A stretch of DNA of 38,943 nucleotides. It comes from Planctomycetota bacterium (lineage in GTDB: Bacteria > Planctomycetota > JACQVV01). Shown one piece after another: positions 16,229-22,961 of this stretch (position 1 is the stretch's first letter; each line of letters starts with the position of its first letter). Location: positions 1 through 38,943 of the forward strand of contig JACQVV010000307.1 in the NCBI GenBank assembly GCA_016209595.1, read 5' to 3'. A program made the translations under genes and the position numbers. Below the pieces are notes generated by a model. It was not told the origin of the DNA and searched no databases. It worked only from the letters and a program-made list of their open reading frames with translations.

Positions 16229-17407
16229 ATGCTTGATCCCGGCATGAGTGCGAGAGAGTCCTCGTTGACGCAGACCGATTCGCAGCCCCTGATGGAGCGT
16301 CTTGTCGGGGTTTCGTCGATCGTCGAGCCCTTCCTCACCCTCTACTTCACGTCGCACTGTAACGCCGCCTGCGCGCACTGCATCGTCGAATCCGGACCGA
16401 GGCGGAGGGGACGGATGTCGATCGAGACGGCCAGGGCCGCGATCCACGGGGCGAGCCTCATCGAGAAAATGAAGCTCCTCGTCTTCTCCGGCGGAGAGAG
16501 TTTCCTCCACGCGCCCGAGGTCCTCGAATTGTGCGAATGCGCTCGCCACCTCGGCATGAAGACTCGCATCGTCACCAACGCGTTCTGGGCGAAATCCCCG
16601 GAGCGGGCCGCGGAGGTCCTGGAACTCCTCGCTCGCCGAGGGCTCGGCGAGCTCTTCGTCTCGTTCGACGAGTTCCACCTCCCTTGGATCCCTCCCGAGC
16701 GTGTCCTCAACGTGTTCCGCGGCGCGGGACTGGCCGATCCGGTCGTCCCCTATGTCCTCTATTGCACGGTCGTGCGTGCCTCCCGGTCGGCGCTCGAGCG
16801 GGTGTCGTCGTCGAGCGGTTTCGCGTGGCCTCGAATGGTCGCCGAGACCCTCGAGGCATACGGGTTTCCTGTCGAGAAATGCGTCCCGCAACCCATCGCG
16901 CACGAGATCGTGGCCAAACTCCAAGGCGAGGCTCGCGAGAGGTTCAAGCGCGAGATGGTCCGGGAACGCGCCTTGATCGCCTGGCAGGACCTGGCTCAGG
17001 GCGGCCGTGCCGCGCGCGAACTCAGGAACGAGTTCGCCGGAGATCTCGTGGGAGGCGAGGCTCTCGCGGCATGCCCGCTGTCCGGCGTCCAGGCCACGCT
17101 CGCAGCCGATGGGAGGCTCTTCCCGTGCTGCTCGGTCTGGACGAACTGGCCGGATCACGGCTTCGGCAGACCTCAGACCCCAGACGAGTTCGCCGGGCTG
17201 CTCGAGGCGATGAGAGAGGATCCCTACGTCCGGTTCATTCGCGAGGTCGGGCCGCTCCATCTCGTCGATCACTTCCGGAACCAGGGCGGGTTTCCTTCGG
17301 AGCGGCCGACGAATATCTGCCATGCGTGCGAGTCGCTGCTCGCGAATCGTTCGCTGGACCAGTTGCGGGCGGCGGCTCGCGAGGCGAGCCGCGCCGATCC
17401 CCCCTGA
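16229..17407 (+). CDS. Short radical SAM enzyme with Cys-rich C-terminus, paralogue 2
   Basis: This encodes 392 residues. C44, C48 and C51 in TSHCNAACAHC form the CX3CX2C site, followed by LLVFSGGESF (GGE-type motif) and IVTNAFWA. The C-terminus has ADGRLFPCCSVWTNWPDHG and NICHACESLL, matching the CC and CHxC pattern of the genes at 10832 and 21878. The start could be ATG 16229 or ATG 16244; neither has a clear Shine-Dalgarno sequence, and a TATGCT box just upstream raises the possibility of a leaderless or very short-leader transcript. The next gene starts 3 nt after its stop, so it is co-transcribed with the GT4 gene. It probably modifies a ribosomal peptide; the reaction is unknown. Confidence 0.87.
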   Translation: MLDPGMSARESSLTQTDSQPLMERLVGVSSIVEPFLTLYFTSHCNAACAHCIVESGPRRRGRMSIETARAAIHGASLIEKMKLLVFSGGESFLHAPEVLELCECARHLGMKTRIVTNAFWAKSPERAAEVLELLARRGLGELFVSFDEFHLPWIPPERVLNVFRGAGLADPVVPYVLYCTVVRASRSALERVSSSSGFAWPRMVAETLEAYGFPVEKCVPQPIAHEIVAKLQGEARERFKREMVRERALIAWQDLAQGGRAARELRNEFAGDLVGGEALAACPLSGVQATLAADGRLFPCCSVWTNWPDHGFGRPQTPDEFAGLLEAMREDPYVRFIREVGPLHLVDHFRNQGGFPSERPTNICHACESLLANRSLDQLRAAAREASRADPP

Positions 17408-17410
17408 GCG

Positions 17411-18760
17411 ATGCTCGAGTTTGTCGGAGCCCGGATCCTGGCCGACGAGGACACGGTATTCCGGAACACGTGGAATCCGGCGTTTGGCCTCTGGAAGCCG
17501 GAGTACCGCCGAGTCGACGCGAGTCTCGCCGAGCGCCGGGAACCGGTGTTCGAGGATCTGCTGGAGGTCGAGGAGAGGCCGGCGCCCACGCTTCCTGTCC
17601 TCTGGAGAGGCTACGCCGAGCCCGGCGACAGCCTCGGGAACGTGACATGGCGATCGCTCGAGGCGCTCCGCCGTCTCGGCCTCGCAGGGTTCGTGAGGTT
17701 CCTGCCGATCCAGGATCCGGCGAGGGAAGTCGTGCCAGGGGATGCAGAGCGGCGCTCGGAGGAACGCCGCGGCGAGTTCCCGTGCGCAAATCCTGAGAGT
17801 GCGACCCGGCCCGGGACGGAGCGCCTCGAGTTCCAGGTGCCCGGACTCTCGCCCTCAACCCTTCCGGCGGGTTCGTGCGTGCGTTTCCTCTATGGCGAAT
17901 TCGGGGCCTTCCTCCCGCTTCCGTACGCTGCGCGTGACATCCTCTGGGCGCCGTCCCGGCACGTGGAGGAGAGCCTGCGGCGGTCTTTCCCACGCCATCG
18001 GACGATCCGCGTCCCCCACGGCGTCGACCTCGGGCTGTTCCACCCCGCGGAATCGGAGCGGGAGGATTCCTCTCGTCGGGGCATGCCCGGGTGCGGGCGA
18101 CCTTTCCGTTTCCTCTACGTCGGGACCACGCTCTCCCGGAAGGGTTTCGATCTCGTCCTCGACGCCTACGAGGCGGAGCGCTCGCGGATGCCGGACTCGG
18201 AGCTGGTTCTCAAACTCTCCCCGACCTGGTCCGGCTTCCGCTCCCTTTTGGGGAGAGAGGGAGCCCCCGGCATTCGCGTCGTCGAGGATCACCTCAGCGA
18301 GGGGTCGCTCGCCGACCTCATGCGGTCCTGCGACGTCCTGGTCGCTCCGGCGAGGAGCGAGGGATTCTGCCTCCCCGTCCTCGAGGCCATGGCGTGCGGA
18401 ATCCCCGCCATCGTGCCCGACGGGGGCGCGACGGACGACTTCTGTCCGGACGATTGTCGGTACTCGGTTCGGGCCGAGCGCGCCGTCTCGCGCCGGCACC
18501 TGGACACGGTTTTGACCTGGCTGGAACCGAACCTCGACTCGCTCCGGGCCGAGATGCGGCGAGCCCATGCCGACCCTTCGGAGGCTCGCGCCCGTGGAGC
18601 CCGCGGAGCCCGATTCGCTCGCGCCTACTCGTGGGAAAATGTGGTCAAGCGCCTTCTCGAGGAAAGCCTCCGGGTCCCAGGCGAGGACTCCGCTCGAGTC
18701 GTCGATTCGCGAGATGGCCGCGTCGCCGATCAGTGGCGCGAGGGGGCCGACCTCGCGTAG
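17411..18760 (+). CDS. GT4-family glycosyltransferase (group 1)
   Basis: This encodes 449 residues. The C-terminal half is a classical GT-B donor domain: FRFLYVGTTLSRKGFDLVL, then SCDVLVAPARSEGFCLPVLE with the E(x7)E motif, then MACGIPAIVPDGG. The N-terminal half includes SRHVEESLRRSF and RVPHGVDLGLFHP, usual for acceptor-domain linkers of GT4 enzymes. The first 100 residues (WNPAFGLWKPEYRR) are not typical and may bind a special acceptor. It lies 3 nt after a radical SAM gene, the closest coupling of glycosylation to peptide modification in the locus. The 3' end overlaps the convergent U32-like gene by 31 bp. Confidence 0.85.
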   Translation: MLEFVGARILADEDTVFRNTWNPAFGLWKPEYRRVDASLAERREPVFEDLLEVEERPAPTLPVLWRGYAEPGDSLGNVTWRSLEALRRLGLAGFVRFLPIQDPAREVVPGDAERRSEERRGEFPCANPESATRPGTERLEFQVPGLSPSTLPAGSCVRFLYGEFGAFLPLPYAARDILWAPSRHVEESLRRSFPRHRTIRVPHGVDLGLFHPAESEREDSSRRGMPGCGRPFRFLYVGTTLSRKGFDLVLDAYEAERSRMPDSELVLKLSPTWSGFRSLLGREGAPGIRVVEDHLSEGSLADLMRSCDVLVAPARSEGFCLPVLEAMACGIPAIVPDGGATDDFCPDDCRYSVRAERAVSRRHLDTVLTWLEPNLDSLRAEMRRAHADPSEARARGARGARFARAYSWENVVKRLLEESLRVPGEDSARVVDSRDGRVADQWREGADLA

Positions 18761-19656
18761 TAGTCTCGACAGACGGTGCAGGAATCGCAGTTCTTCCGGC
18801 AGTGGAGCGTCGACTCGTAGAACTCGCGCGTGATCGGAATCGGCTCCCTCGGACCGGCCGTGCTCATCCCGATCTCGTGGACATCCCATCCCTCCCCGCG
18901 GAAATAGGCCTCCACGACCCCCATCCAACGAGCGGGATCGAGCAGTGTTCCCCGTCCGGAGACCTTGACCACGTCGAAGAGTCCCTGGAGGAGGTCGAGG
19001 TGCTGGGGGAGGATCCAAGCCCCGGTGAGTCGGCGCCACGGCTCCTCTTCCACGCACTCCGCGCAGAGCGGGCGCGCGGCGATCCCGAGGTTCATGGCCT
19101 TGAAGTGCGCCTCGCGCCACGGGCAACGAACGAGGCATCCTTCGTTCACGAGGATCTTGATTCGGCCCGCGAACACCCGCCTGAGGGCGCTCAGCCTTCG
19201 ATGGTCTCGCACGATCCAGCTCGCCGGGACCAGGACGTCCGCCCAACCTCGGATCGATTCCACCTGGGCAGGCTCGGCGATCTCCATGAGCGTGGACGCG
19301 CAAATCTCGAGCCCCGCGAAGGCGCGTCGAGTCTCCCGCATGAGGTCGATGTCCCTGACGACCGCCCCTTTGATCAGGAAACGCGCCCTCAGTCCATCGA
19401 GGATCGGGAAGACTCGATCCATGGTCTCCCCCAGGGGGAGATCGAACGCGGGAGCGTTGAGGAGGACGGTCTTGGGGAGTTCGTCGATCTCCAGGAACTC
19501 GAGGACATGGTTCGCCGGTTGCAGCCATCGGCCCGAGCCGAAGATGGAACGTGGCAGGGGAAAGTAGACCTCGTCGAGGTGCTCGCCGAACCGAGCGATC
19601 GCCGATCTCCAGAAGGGGGCGGGCTGATCGATGTAGGGGACGCTGATCCGGTGCAC
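18730..19656 (-). CDS. U32-like TIM-barrel protein with two Cys-rich sites
   Basis: This encodes 308 residues from a GTG at 19656. The body resembles the U32 peptidase-like TIM barrel (VLLNAPAFDL, then EICASTLMEI, then ADVLVPASWIVRD, then IKILVNEGCLVRCPWREAHF with C174 and C178). More cysteines follow in RPLCAECVEEE and at the C-terminus in HCRKNCDSCTVCRDYY, enough for an iron-sulfur cluster. Some U32 members (UbiU/UbiV, TrhP/RlhA) carry out oxygen-independent hydroxylation and bind [4Fe-4S]. A peptide-hydroxylase role here is inference. It is probably co-transcribed with the small gene 213 bp upstream. The family assignment rests on motif shape only. Confidence 0.68.
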   Translation of the reverse strand: MHRISVPYIDQPAPFWRSAIARFGEHLDEVYFPLPRSIFGSGRWLQPANHVLEFLEIDELPKTVLLNAPAFDLPLGETMDRVFPILDGLRARFLIKGAVVRDIDLMRETRRAFAGLEICASTLMEIAEPAQVESIRGWADVLVPASWIVRDHRRLSALRRVFAGRIKILVNEGCLVRCPWREAHFKAMNLGIAARPLCAECVEEEPWRRLTGAWILPQHLDLLQGLFDVVKVSGRGTLLDPARWMGVVEAYFRGEGWDVHEIGMSTAGPREPIPITREFYESTLHCRKNCDSCTVCRDYYARSAPSRH

Positions 19657-19869
19657 GAGCGAATCGTCAGGGAGATCGGGGAAATCCGCCCGAGGCGTGG
19701 GTCATTCGACCCGTCCGCCTGCGCGCGGATAGCGGAACGCGTTCATTCGACGCGAGCCGCTCGTCGCGACCCGTTCGACAAGCAAGGATCGCACCGCTGC
19801 CCTGCCGAGAGCGTCGAATCTGAGCTGCGTCCGGGCGCCCAATCCGTGAACCGATTCCTGCGCCGAGCC

Positions 19870-20304
19870 TCACCGCGAGATGGCGGGCTCTGCGACCAAG
19901 GACGGGTCTCGGTGGGAAACGAGGCGCCAGTCGCGGAACGGCGCCAGGATTCGCAAGTCCGTCACCTGCCGGAGATGGAATCCGCTCTCCGGGTCATCTG
20001 CCTCGTGAACGCAGATCACCTTCGGCGCGACGCTGAGGCGTTCGGCCGTCAGGAACTCCCCCGCGGGGAGTTCGACGTTCATGACCTCGGGCTTTCCGTC
20101 GACAAGTGCCTTGAGGAAGAGTAGGTTCGAGCCATCGAGCAGGAAGGTCGATTCGGCCAAGGCCGCGTCCGTGATCGTCTCGTCGGGGGTGCAGATCCAG
20201 CTCGTGCACATGTAGAAAACAGTCGGATCGTCGAGGCGTGTCATGTCCTGCAGCGAGGGTCTCTGGTGGAGCAAGATTCCGCATCCCGGCGCGCGACTTT
20301 CCAT
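19870..20304 (-). CDS. Unrecognised 144-residue protein divergent from the NHLP precursor
   Basis: The ATG at 20304 is preceded by AGGAG with 7 nt spacing and a sigma70-like promoter, so the gene is well supported. The product starts MESRAPGCGILLHQ and contains YMCTSWICTPDETITDAA with two of its four cysteines. It then reads as a compact beta-rich domain (TFLLDGSNLLFLKALVDGKPEV, then APKVICVHEADD). There is no signal peptide or membrane helix and I recognise no family. It shares a 183-bp divergent control region with the first precursor gene, so it may be a leader-binding protein, regulator or immunity factor; this is positional inference only. Confidence 0.72.
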   Translation of the reverse strand: MESRAPGCGILLHQRPSLQDMTRLDDPTVFYMCTSWICTPDETITDAALAESTFLLDGSNLLFLKALVDGKPEVMNVELPAGEFLTAERLSVAPKVICVHEADDPESGFHLRQVTDLRILAPFRDWRLVSHRDPSLVAEPAISR

Positions 20305-20343
20305 GCCCTGTCTCCTGGTACCTCGAGTTTCAGCGTTGGCGAG

Positions 20344-20372
20344 TTTCTACCCCAAAGGGAAGTTTGGCGCAA
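20344..20372 (-). promoter_or_regulatory. Sigma70-like promoter, minus strand, for the 144-residue gene
   Basis: On the minus strand, TTGCGC (20367-20372) and TAGAAA (20344-20349) are 17 bp apart. The leader would be about 33 nt and includes the AGGAG site. The -35 match is weak (three of six), so support is moderate. It lies back-to-back with the precursor promoter at 20394-20422. Confidence 0.4.
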
Positions 20373-20393
20373 GAAAGATGCGCGATTTGGCCC

Positions 20394-20422
20394 TTGACGC
20401 ACTCAACCGGAGCGTCTACCCT
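20394..20422 (+). promoter_or_regulatory. Sigma70-like promoter of NHLP precursor 1
   Basis: TTGACG (20394-20399), a 17-bp spacer and TACCCT (20417-20422) lie 66 bp upstream of the ATG. The leader of about 60 nt contains a run of C residues and a strong ribosome binding site. Confidence 0.6.
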
Positions 20423-20462
20423 TCTCGACATCGGGATGGGAGGAGAAACGCACAGGTCCCAA

Positions 20463-20484
20463 CCCCCCCCCCGCCCAAGGAGGA
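20463..20484 (+). promoter_or_regulatory. C10 homopolymer and strong ribosome binding site of precursor 1
   Basis: Ten consecutive C residues (20463-20472) lie between the promoter and the AAGGAGGA site (20477-20484), which is 3-4 nt before the ATG. Homopolymer tracts at such positions can vary in length by slippage and change expression. The purine-rich site fits a highly translated precursor gene. Confidence 0.5.
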
Positions 20485-20487
20485 AAG

Positions 20488-20835
20488 ATGGACGCAAAGA
20501 TGCTTGCCGAATTCCGCAAGAGAGTGATCGAGGACGCGGGTTACCGTAAGAAGTTCTGCGACGACCCGGTGACGGCCCTCAAGGATGTGGGAATCGACGT
20601 GCCGCAGGGGACGGCGATCCCGAAACTCGATCAGAAGGACCTAGACGACCGAATCTCCAACCTTCGAGCCCAGTTCGGCGCGAAGATCGGTACGCTCTAC
20701 AGCGCCGACTTCTCGAAGAAGATCTCCGGCGGCCAGCTGGATCTCGTGAACAAGGCGTTCAATTTTGGCGCGGCCTTCGGCGGGATCGGACCGGTCGCCG
20801 CGCGGGCGTCCGTCGCGGCTACCGTTCAGTGGTGA
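20488..20835 (+). CDS. NHLP-family RiPP precursor peptide 1
   Basis: This encodes 115 residues. The N-terminal half is a nitrile-hydratase-alpha-like leader: AEFRKRVIEDAGYRKKF, then DDPVTALKDVGIDVPQG at residues 25-41, the characteristic dP-aL-Gi-vP pattern. A conserved FGG at 97-99 may be the leader cleavage site, giving a 16-residue core that starts IGPVAA and ends TVQW; cleavage before AFNFG is also possible. The only cysteine is C24 in the leader, so the core cannot carry Cys-derived thioethers. It has its own promoter and a near-perfect ribosome binding site. It is 93% identical (107/115) to the second precursor. It is the probable substrate of the radical SAM enzymes around it. Confidence 0.9.
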   Translation: MDAKMLAEFRKRVIEDAGYRKKFCDDPVTALKDVGIDVPQGTAIPKLDQKDLDDRISNLRAQFGAKIGTLYSADFSKKISGGQLDLVNKAFNFGAAFGGIGPVAARASVAATVQW

Positions 20836-20864
20836 TCTGAGACCGTAGAGCGACCCGGAGCCGC
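20836..20864 (+). repeat. Duplicated 3' flank of precursor 1
   Basis: The 29 nt directly after the stop match 21840-21868 after precursor 2 with one mismatch, and similarity then ends abruptly. The duplicated unit is therefore the coding sequence plus 29 nt, without the promoter. No strong terminator hairpin is seen. Confidence 0.75.
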
Positions 20865-20901
20865 ACCGGGTTTCGATTCGACCGTTCGGCCCCACGGACT
20901 G

Positions 20902-21453
20902 GTGACCGACTACATCCTCCACCTGTACGACCTCCCTTCGGCGGAGTCCATCGTCGTCAGCACGAGGAGAATCGGCGTCGAAATCCGGCGGGCCATGGGT
21001 CCCGAGAAGCGGGCAGTCTGCGGCTGGGTCGAACGCGAGTTCGAAGTCCTGTCGTGGGTCAGCGAATGCGAGATTTCGTTCGCGCGGGTCCCGGTATCGT
21101 GTTTCATCGCGATCGCCGGAGGGGCGGTGATCGGGTTCCACTGCTACGAGGCGACGTGCCGGGGATTCACTGGACCAGGAGGGATCGCTCGCGAGTTCCG
21201 CGGCCGGGGGATCTACCTCGCCCTCCTGGCCGAGACCATGAAGGCGATGCAAGTCGAGGGGTACGCCTACGCGATCGTGGGGTCTCCGAACGAAGCGACC
21301 GTTCGAGCCTTTCGCAAACTCTACGGGAGCGCCCTGGTCGAGGTCCCTGGCTCCGATCCCGGATGGCTCCGTGGGATGGTCCGTCCTCGGCCTCCGGAAG
21401 GCCTTGACACGAAGTCCGAAAACGGATATGCACCGGATCTAGATCGTGGGTGA
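20902..21453 (+). CDS. GNAT-family N-acetyltransferase between the two precursors
   Basis: This encodes 183 residues from a GTG at 20902. Motif A, binding the acetyl-CoA pyrophosphate, is REFRGRGIYLALLAETM at about residues 94-110, matching the R/Q-x-x-G-x-G/A signature. SPNEATVRAFRKLYG matches the following motif B with its Asn and Tyr. The first 60 residues are less typical. The last 15 or so codons run through the promoter of precursor 2, so its transcription could influence that promoter. Candidate roles are N-acetylation of the mature peptide or its sugars, or self-protection by acetylation. No clear Shine-Dalgarno site precedes the GTG; it may be translated from the precursor 1 transcript. 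Confidence 0.8.
   Translation: MTDYILHLYDLPSAESIVVSTRRIGVEIRRAMGPEKRAVCGWVEREFEVLSWVSECEISFARVPVSCFIAIAGGAVIGFHCYEATCRGFTGPGGIAREFRGRGIYLALLAETMKAMQVEGYAYAIVGSPNEATVRAFRKLYGSALVEVPGSDPGWLRGMVRPRPPEGLDTKSENGYAPDLDRG
21404..21432 (+). promoter_or_regulatory. Sigma70-like promoter of NHLP precursor 2
   Basis: TTGACA (consensus, 21404-21409), a 17-bp spacer and TATGCA (21427-21432) lie 60 bp before the ATG at 21492. The site is inside the 3' end of the GNAT gene. It is the best promoter match in the window. Confidence 0.65.
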
Positions 21454-21491
21454 CCGATCGAGATGAACCGAAGAACGAGGAGGAGAGCGTG

Positions 21492-21839
21492 ATGGATGCC
21501 AAGGTTCTGGCCGAGTTTCGCAAGCGCGTGATCGAAGACGCAGGCTACCGGAAGAAGTTCTGCGACGACCCGGTGACGGCCCTCAAGGATGTGGGAATCG
21601 ACGTGCCGCAGGGGACGACGATCCCGAAACTCAATCAGAAGGAGCTGGACGATCGGATCTCGAACCTTCGAACCCAGTTCGGCGCGAAGATCGGTACGCT
21701 CTACACGGCCGATTTCTCGAAGAAGATCTCCGCCGGCCAGCTGGATCTCGTGAACAAGGCGTTCAATTTTGGCGCGGCCTTCGGCGGGATCGGACCTGTC
21801 GCGGCGCGGGCGTCCGTCGCGGGCACCGTTCAGTGGTGA
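21492..21839 (+). CDS. NHLP-family RiPP precursor peptide 2
   Basis: This encodes 115 residues from the ATG at 21492, which follows an AGGAGGAG site; the longer frame is rejected because precursor 1 starts at the same residue. It differs from precursor 1 at eight positions: M5V, A43T, D48N, D51E, A61T, S72T, G81A and A111G. Only the last lies in the proposed 16-residue core after FGG (97-99). G81A breaks the other GG pair present in precursor 1 (81-82), which makes 98-99 the better candidate cleavage site. It is followed at once by a short and then a large radical SAM gene, its likely modifying enzymes. Leader motifs are as in copy 1. Confidence 0.9.
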   Translation: MDAKVLAEFRKRVIEDAGYRKKFCDDPVTALKDVGIDVPQGTTIPKLNQKELDDRISNLRTQFGAKIGTLYTADFSKKISAGQLDLVNKAFNFGAAFGGIGPVAARASVAGTVQW

Positions 21840-21868
21840 TCTGAGACCGTACAGCGACCCGGAGCCGC
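21840..21868 (+). repeat. Duplicated 3' flank of precursor 2
   Basis: This is the partner of 20836-20864, with 28 of 29 nt identical. It marks the right edge of the precursor duplication and lies 9 nt before the next gene's GTG. Confidence 0.75.
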
Positions 21869-21877
21869 TGTGGCCTC

Positions 21878-22924
21878 GTGATCCACGGCCTCGCGTTCTA
21901 CTACACGCTGCGGTGCAACGCGACCTGCGGGCATTGCGGCGTGTGGTCCTCGCCGGACCGATCCGAGACGATGGATCTCGGTCGCGCCGAGGGATACCTC
22001 CAGTCGCTCGCGCAACTTCCCGCCCGCCCGGACAGAGCGGTCGTTTTCCTCGGCGGGGAGCCGCTCCTCTTTCTCGAGGAGATCTGCACCCTGATCGACC
22101 GCGCCACGCGCCTGGGGTTCCAGACCCAGGTCTCGACCAACGGCTTCTGGGCCTCGACGGCGGAGCGTACTCGGGCGACGGTGGAGCGGCTGCAGCGGGC
22201 GGGCCTGACCCACCTCGCGCTGTCAGCGAGTCCATACCACACGGAGTTCGTCGATCCAGCGAATCTGGGGCGGGCGCTCGCTGCAGCTCGGAGTACCGGG
22301 ATCATCCGGAAGCTCCAGATCATCACGCATCGAGCGGGGCCGGCCGAGTCGGAAGTCCTGGAACAGATCGGTCTCCCGGCCGAGGAAGTGCAGGACGAGG
22401 TCGTCTACCAGGCGCACCGCCGCGACCCCGACTTCGACGCGCTGGCTCACGTATTCGTCCGTCGAACGCCCGCTGCGCCGTTCGGACGGGGCGCCTTCCT
22501 GAACGGACATGTCGAACGTTTCCCGCTGCACGAGGTCGAGAGTATTCCCTGCTACATGGTGCGACGGTTTCCGCTCCTCTATCCGAACGGGGATCTCTAT
22601 TCATGCTGCTGTGTCGCGGGATTCTATGAACCCTATCGGATCGGGAACCTGGACCGGGAGCCCCTCGCGGACCTCGAGAGGAGGATGGAGTCGAACCCCG
22701 TTTTCGAGGCGATCGCCAAGGTCGGCCCGGTCGATCTCGCTCGCTTCTCGGGATTCGAAGAGAAGACATCTCCGGGGGCCAGGTTCTCCCACATGTGCCA
22801 CGTCTGCCGTGAAATGATGACCGGCACGGACCCTGCCGAACTCGAGGAGAAGGCGCGAGGACGCCTCCTCCTGTACCAGATCGCCGGAGGTCCCGAGGTG
22901 ACGGTCTACGACGAACTCCTTTGA
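21878..22924 (+). CDS. Short radical SAM enzyme with Cys-rich C-terminus, paralogue 3
   Basis: This encodes 348 residues from a GTG at 21878. C13, C17 and C20 in LRCNATCGHCGVW form the CX3CX2C site. VVFLGGEPLLF (GGE motif) and VSTNGFWA follow. The C-terminus has PNGDLYSCCCVAGFYEPY and SHMCHVCREMM, the same CC and CHxC pattern as the genes at 10832 and 16229. It lies 38 bp after precursor 2, probably on the same transcript, and is the enzyme physically closest to a precursor. It is shorter than its paralogues. The reaction is unknown; SPASM-like relatives perform thioether, ether or C-C crosslinks or epimerisation. Confidence 0.88.
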   Translation: MIHGLAFYYTLRCNATCGHCGVWSSPDRSETMDLGRAEGYLQSLAQLPARPDRAVVFLGGEPLLFLEEICTLIDRATRLGFQTQVSTNGFWASTAERTRATVERLQRAGLTHLALSASPYHTEFVDPANLGRALAAARSTGIIRKLQIITHRAGPAESEVLEQIGLPAEEVQDEVVYQAHRRDPDFDALAHVFVRRTPAAPFGRGAFLNGHVERFPLHEVESIPCYMVRRFPLLYPNGDLYSCCCVAGFYEPYRIGNLDREPLADLERRMESNPVFEAIAKVGPVDLARFSGFEEKTSPGARFSHMCHVCREMMTGTDPAELEEKARGRLLLYQIAGGPEVTVYDELL

Positions 22925-22961
22925 GAGCCCGCTGCAAGACAAGCGGTCCAATTTCTACGAG

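Noticed and set aside
19667..19869. Short minus-strand open frame (68 codons) between the 144-residue gene and the U32-like gene
   Set aside because: The composition is Arg/Gly/Ser-rich, there is no ribosome binding site, and it has no features of a real protein.
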